Positions 59,421 to 64,000 of a stretch of 64,000 bases of DNA are shown here, piece after piece. The DNA is from Polytrichum commune (Eukaryota > Streptophyta > Polytrichopsida > Polytrichales > Polytrichaceae): the NCBI GenBank assembly GCA_950295325.1, contig OX485808.1:34492527-34556526 (forward strand), read 5' to 3'. The notes under the pieces were generated by a model, which saw only the letters and a program-made list of their open reading frames with translations, made no database searches and was not told the origin of the DNA. Each line of letters begins with the position of its first letter. Position 1 is the stretch's first letter. The position numbers and the translations under genes are program-made.

Positions 59421-61275
59421 AATAGTTATGGGGCATTCATGGTTCAGTGGGCCATGGAATCAGGGGAGGATAATCATAGCATCTTCCAAATGTTTGCACA
59501 CACTGTTGTAGGGGGGACATTAAACCTAATTAATTATAAAATATAATTACTAGAATTAATTCCAGTAAATCATGATTAATTCCACTAAATACATTTTATA
59601 TTTGATTAGGCTTGATTAATTTGGTAAGCATACTTTCTGATTTAATTGGGCTTAATTAAGATTAATCAAAATTAGTTAGACTTAATTACATTTAGTCACA
59701 CTTAATTAGTTTAAATGCATATGAATACTTTGTGAAAGTAGAAGGTATTATCTAGACTATAATATTTAACATGCTAAAAATAAAAAATAAAAATAGTTTC
59801 ATTTTAGAATGACAAAGACCCTTCCAATGGCAAGTCACAAAATTCTAACCTCAATGCTCGTGAGGGTTTTGTAATATTTTTGACTTCCAAGTTAATTACA
59901 TGCTTTATTGACGGTTTCTCATTGATAATGAAATTTCAGTCAATTGTTCATTTATTCAATGGAATTGAGCATATATATTGGGTTTTGGACCCTGAAGGTG
60001 AAGTGCACTCAATATGGGGTTTGTAGATAAGTGGCCTTCAAGAATGCAAGAGCAATGGTTTTTCCAAAGTCGGGTATACATATATTTTTGGTCAGGTCCA
60101 AAAAATATGGATTTCCCTCTGGGTGGCTACCCCTGCCCAAATCTACTCCCCCAAAAAGTTCGTTAGGGGGAGGGGGGGGGTTTAACTTGCTTAAATATAC
60201 ACCAAAGTCACCTAGGAGGTTCATGGATCAACATGCATGCCATGTGGGACATAGAAGCATGTTGTGGCTACGGCTGTGGGCATGTAGATTGTCCTGATTT
60301 TTTAAGTTTTTTTTTAAAATAAATTGGTATTGTAATATATTGTATTGTGCAACAACTCCGGTGGCACTCACCCAAGATCTTGCTAGGTGTTGATCAGAAT
60401 GTCTAGTTGTGGACATACTGAGGTTGAGTACTATTCATTTTTCAAGAAAACTCCTAATTAAATGACACATAATGCTTGACAAATTCCCATCCCCACAGTG
60501 CATTGACCTACAACTGAGTGACGTTATGAGGTGGTGACTAAAAAAGGCTAAAAAAGTTTGGTATTTTCTACAATTTTAATAAGCGTTGAATATGCATTAA
60601 TATTGGGTCCTACAAAGTAGCACCACACATGAAAACAACAACATGAATTCAATACCTGCAATGGCAAATATATGAGATGGAGATGTACTTCCTTTAAATT
60701 CTTGTAGGGCTCAACACAAATGCAAGAATTCAATAGGAGTGATGTAGGTTTTATATAATTCTTGGTGCTTTGGTAATTATAGCCCCTCTAATTTGTACAA
60801 TGATGACTATGAAATCATGCTTGAGGCTTAGTTGATCATGCTTAGGATTTTCACTCCTCAAGTTTGCATGCTTCCACCTTGTGCACCTTAGAGAGTTTCT
60901 CCACTGTCTATCTCGGGCCTTAGTGACCTTTTATAAGCATTTCCTTTTCGACAATGAGATAAACTTGTTTCATCTTTGATAAGTAATCAAATAAAAACAA
61001 AAATGAGGAGGAGGAGGAAGAAGAATGGGTCCGTGCTCCCATTTTGTAGACCTCAAATTTTCTATCATTTTCAAGAATGGTATGGGTGGAGATAATATTA
61101 GAGTTTGTGCAAATATATACCACAAGAACATAATTCTCCTTTAATTCCGGGGTTCCCTATTTATAGGGAACACTCATGCTGTAAACTGTGATTTTTCACC
61201 AAGCACTTGTGAATTATCATAGGTTTTTAATCGCAACCTCTTTCTTTGGAAGGAGATCATCATGTAGTTGCTCAG
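59421..61275. other. Intergenic stretch, no supported gene
   Basis: AATTAAG/TTAATT-rich at 59520-59720. A G-run occurs near 60165. Short frames around 60009-60297 encode only low-complexity or unrecognised peptides. Confidence 0.4.
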
Positions 61276-61278
61276 TAA

Positions 61279-62995
61279 GAAAAGAAAAAATAACGCCCCT
61301 ACCAGGTACTCGCATGAATGTGAGCCAGTTGGCCAAATGCCGATCACGGCAATTCATGATGCAACATGAGAAGTTATGCCTCCTTTGGGGAGGTGGGCTC
61401 TAGTAATGTGCTATTTATCCCCTTTTGTTAGGGCGGCGGGACAATAGTTTTTTTATTGTCAAATTTCCTTTTGTTAAGGACAAGGTAGGTTAGATATTTA
61501 ATGGCATTTTGGTGTATATTTTTTCATGAGGGTCTTGATGTTGGATTTTGGGATTTTGAGGTTGGCTAGTTTGCTTATGGAATGTTCGTGTATAGATCCC
61601 CCTACTTCGGTTGTGATAGTAATGAGGGGGTTGGTTTTCCATCCATTGTTTTGTATGGTGTTAGTTAGTGGGTCATATTTGGTGTGTTTATGCATGAGGG
61701 CTTGTTCGGGGAATCTATCGTGGCAATATGTGAATTCAATGAATTGGACTATGTATGTGGATGAGGGTAGTATAGTTGTTTGTGTTTGGTTTGGGGTTCC
61801 GAGTATACAAAGGATATGTGGTCTTAATTTGGCTTGGCATTGGTAGGTTGTTTGTGGGCATGTACATTTGAGGAGCCACTCTGGGACTATTTGTTCGGGT
61901 GTGGTGTTGTTGAGGTTGCATGCATTGGTTAGTGTGAAGAACCGGGTATGTTTGTTGGCTTGTAATGTCTAGGTGATGAGGTGTATCACTTTGTTGTGTC
62001 TTGCAATTTTTAGGCCTTTTAAATATGGGGTTTCACACGTTGGTAATAGGTGGGGCCATGTGTCTCTATCGTTTTTGTGGCATAATGTGCAGTTGGGGTT
62101 TTTGTATTTGAAGGGCCAAAAGATGTTTATCATGTGATTACCCATGTATTGAGCAAATTTGAATTTCAAAGTTCGGGTGATTTGGGCATCTATTACGCTT
62201 TCATTTCTCCATAAATGGTTGGAGAGTTTCTAATTTATTTGGTTGTTGGATAGCCATTTGTCAACATATGGAATTTCTTTTTTTGGTTGTTACAACTTCA
62301 CGGGTGCCATGTTTATTATTATGAATGTGCGGAGATTTCGGATGGCTCCATCATGTGTGTTGTTGGGCAACTTGCTAGCCAATAGGGGGTAGTGTGAGCT
62401 AAGTGTATGTGGGTTGTAGCAAATGGTTTTTCCTTAAGTGTTCCTTTGTTGGCTAGTGTGCCAACTTTTTCGTTTCTAGTAATGCATGATTGTGCACGCA
62501 CTTTGTGTGTGTGAATTGAGTGTGGGGTCTAGTATATCTGATGTACTATGGCTGCTATGAGGAGTTTATATGGGTGATGGTGTTGTGATGTTGGATGCTA
62601 TATATGGTTGTTGATTAAGGATATCTTGCTAAGGCTGTTTGTGAATATGCGTGTGTCAATTTGGGTGGTTTGTGTGGATTTAATAGCGATAAGTATAGCG
62701 TTGAGTTATGCTCCTAGGTTGTTTTGGTACCCTGGTAATCTTTCTGATAGTTGGAGATTTTTGTTGGGGCTATATACTCTTGATCCTGCAGTGTTGTCCA
62801 CTATTTGACCTTCGGAGTTTTTGGAGGGTGGGATGAATGACCCGTCCGTGTATATGCATTGTTGAGGGTGAAATTTAAGAGGGTGGCAGTGATTGTATTT
62901 GGCTAGTAGTGGTGTTGGGGGGGGGGTGGTTTGCTCTGGGGACATATGTGTGTTGACTGTTTGCTTTAGTACATGTTGTAGTTCGTGCGGGGTTT
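61279..62995 (-). mobile_element. 5'-truncated LINE, same family as 40188-44881
   Basis: On the minus strand it runs from RNase H (62945) through the Cys-knuckle region to a 3' end reading GCTCACATTCATGCGAGTAC and a TTTTTTCTTTTCTT tail (61279-61330). It aligns with the plus copy through the last 1.7 kb. The plus strand is G/T-rich as expected from the reversed orientation. Target-site repeats are not certain; TTGCTCAGTAA and TTGCTGCTTAGTAA are candidate flanks. Confidence 0.8.
61498..62945 (-). pseudogene. LINE RNase H and C-terminal domain remnant
   Basis: 62945-62706: CIYTDGSFIPPSKNSEGQIV, with the TDGS catalytic Asp kept, and AGSRVYSPNKN. 62501-62319: a block with CITRNEKVGTLANKGTLKEK, where the usual Asp in NEKADxLAN has become Gly. 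62169-61969: CTLCHKNDRDTWPHLL and YLKGLKIARHNKVIHLI, the Cys-knuckle. 61695-61498: the tail HKHTKYDPLTNTIQNNGW. Frames change between blocks, so it is non-functional. Confidence 0.8.
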
Positions 62996-63179
62996 GTAGG
63001 TTTGCTGCTTAGTAATGTTAAGGAGGGAGCACGTCCTTGATATTATACATACAAACAACAGACTTGGACGTGGGATGAAAGTGAAGAAACTCAAGCAATA
63101 GTCTACATACAGATTGCATGGTGGAGCTAGACTGGTTGCGGCTGTGTCAGATGTTATTTGCGTATTAGTGGCATTTCCA

Positions 63180-63349
63180 CTTGTGTCATTATCCATCTGC
63201 CCTGGTACCTGTGTGAAGCTTCTTCCGAACTTTCTATGTTACCTTTTTGTCATCCAAGTAATAATTACGGGCTGGGTTGGAAACCAAATTATGAGGAGGA
63301 AACTCTGGCGGATTCAACTTCACCTGCATGCTTGGGGTGCAGTAGATAG
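63180..63349 (+). other. Possible terminal exon of an unidentified gene
   Basis: The frame ending at 63349 reads SELSMLPFCHPSNNYGLGWK then PNYEEETLADSTS and CLGCSR before a stop. The peptide is compositionally protein-like and the local DNA is less AT-rich than the repeats around it. I do not recognise a family. A CTGTGTGAAG acceptor-like site precedes it near 63220, but no upstream exon was found. It could be chance or part of an element. Confidence 0.2.
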
Positions 63350-63359
63350 TAGTAGCTAG

Positions 63360-64000
63360 GGATCGAAAGTCAGTACAACCCACTTTGCATGATGGCATGG
63401 AGGGACTCGTTTCTTCATTGTATGTAAACTTCTTGTGCGTTGAAGTTGGTGTGAAAGGGTCACTGTGTGCCAGAGATTGATGTCAGACCTCAGAGCCAGT
63501 ATAATTGTACATTAAATTTGAGGAGTTGGATTGACATTTTGTGCACTTACGTAAGGACCCCAAATATGTTTGAGAAGCCGCGTTCACTTCGGCCACTCAG
63601 ATACTCCCTGCACGTCAGCCTCTGTGGAATTATTTGCATGTAAGTAAGTACACTAAATATGGTACTAAGTGTCACCAATTCTATCATTTGTATCATACAA
63701 TGGCCACACCGGGGGGCCCCGCACCGGCTGGGCTGGTTGGGGGCCGGCTGGACCCCTGGTGTGTCTTGGGTATCAGTGTCTAGGGAGGATTTTGGGCATA
63801 ATCAACAGCCTTTATTTTTTTGGGTAATTTTAGCCATATTTATCCTTCCCACAAGCGTTTGTGAATGGCAAAGGGAATAAAAAATGGCATAATTCTTCTT
63901 TCTACGCCAAGTGAAAACTGCCCAATAGGTCATTTAAGCCACACAATGACTAGGGCCAACGGTGGAAATCCCCAATATGGGCAAGGCCGACTTCCCCTGT
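63360..64000. other. Right edge of window, nothing recognised
   Basis: A GC-rich patch (GGGGGGCCCCGCACCGGC, about 63711) and a GGGAGGATTTTGGGCATAAT word shared with 51.78 kb are the only notable items. Confidence 0.4.

Noticed and set aside
60009-60224. Minus frame with PPPPPNELFGG
   Set aside because: The proline run comes from a G/C homopolymer and no conserved domain surrounds it.
1-64000. CRISPR arrays, rRNA genes, organellar DNA or a bacterial operon
   Set aside because: No spacer-repeat array, rRNA or compact gene cluster was seen; the tandem repeats found have no regular unique spacers.

Overview
The window looks like intergenic nuclear DNA from a land plant. It is AT-rich and repeat-dense, with one intron-containing gene of the plant Bet v 1/PR-10 fold and many plant-type transposable elements: Ty3/gypsy, an RNase-H-bearing LINE, PIF/Harbinger, hAT-like and pogo-like elements, and short-tail SINE-like insertions. 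I cannot name the species. No operon, bacterial gene, rRNA or CRISPR array is present. Almost all long open frames are chance frames or fragments of decayed transposons.

The only gene I call intact is a two-exon Bet v 1-like gene at 34304-35055 (+), predicted 149 residues. Its intron ends in a tandem duplication that copies the splice acceptor, and its downstream region holds a (TC)n tract and a second tandem duplication. A possible terminal exon of an unidentified gene lies near 63.2 kb, with weak support.

Layout. 0-10 kb: small inverted-repeat elements (629-1043, 4659-4850, 5811-5928) and a retroposed SINE-like insertion (2343-2725). 9.8-15.8 kb: hAT-like elements, a LINE fragment split by a hAT-like element (11180-11543), and a ~522-bp Harbinger-like element (11938-15092) swollen to 3.2 kb by a putative solo LTR and a 689-bp TIR element. 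17.3-21.0 kb: a decayed autonomous-type Harbinger. 21.8-25.9 kb: the 3' end of a gypsy element (integrase, then 3' LTR), split by a putative solo LTR that itself carries two TIR elements; a SINE-like copy sits in the 3' LTR. 26-33.7 kb: tandem repeats, a hAT-like element carrying a Harbinger-like element with a ~142-bp minisatellite, a second copy of the ~523-bp element split by a pogo element, and a Tourist-like MITE. 33.9-36 kb: the Bet v 1 gene. 37-39 kb: tRNA-like SINE repeats. 40.2-44.9 kb: a 5'-truncated LINE split by a composite pair of hAT-like elements. 46.6-50.7 kb: a decayed gypsy element on the minus strand, split by a poly-G-ended MITE. 52.5-54.6 kb: a solo LTR and dispersed repeats. 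56.3-57.7 kb: a 1.4-kb fold-back. 58.8-59.4 kb: second copy of the 689-bp family. 61.3-63.0 kb: minus-strand LINE.

The elements interact more than the genes do. Several insertions can be read against an empty site or a sister copy, so relative ages can be ordered. The LINE 3' tail (G/C stem-loop, then a short T-rich tail) resembles the tail of the SINE-like insertions, suggesting the LINE mobilised them. I cannot claim an undescribed molecular system. The most unusual structures are the composite MITE pair with one outer target-site duplication, the SINE-like copies with unrelated heads on a common tail (one carrying an antisense tRNA-like module), the poly-G-ended MITE, and the duplicated splice acceptor.
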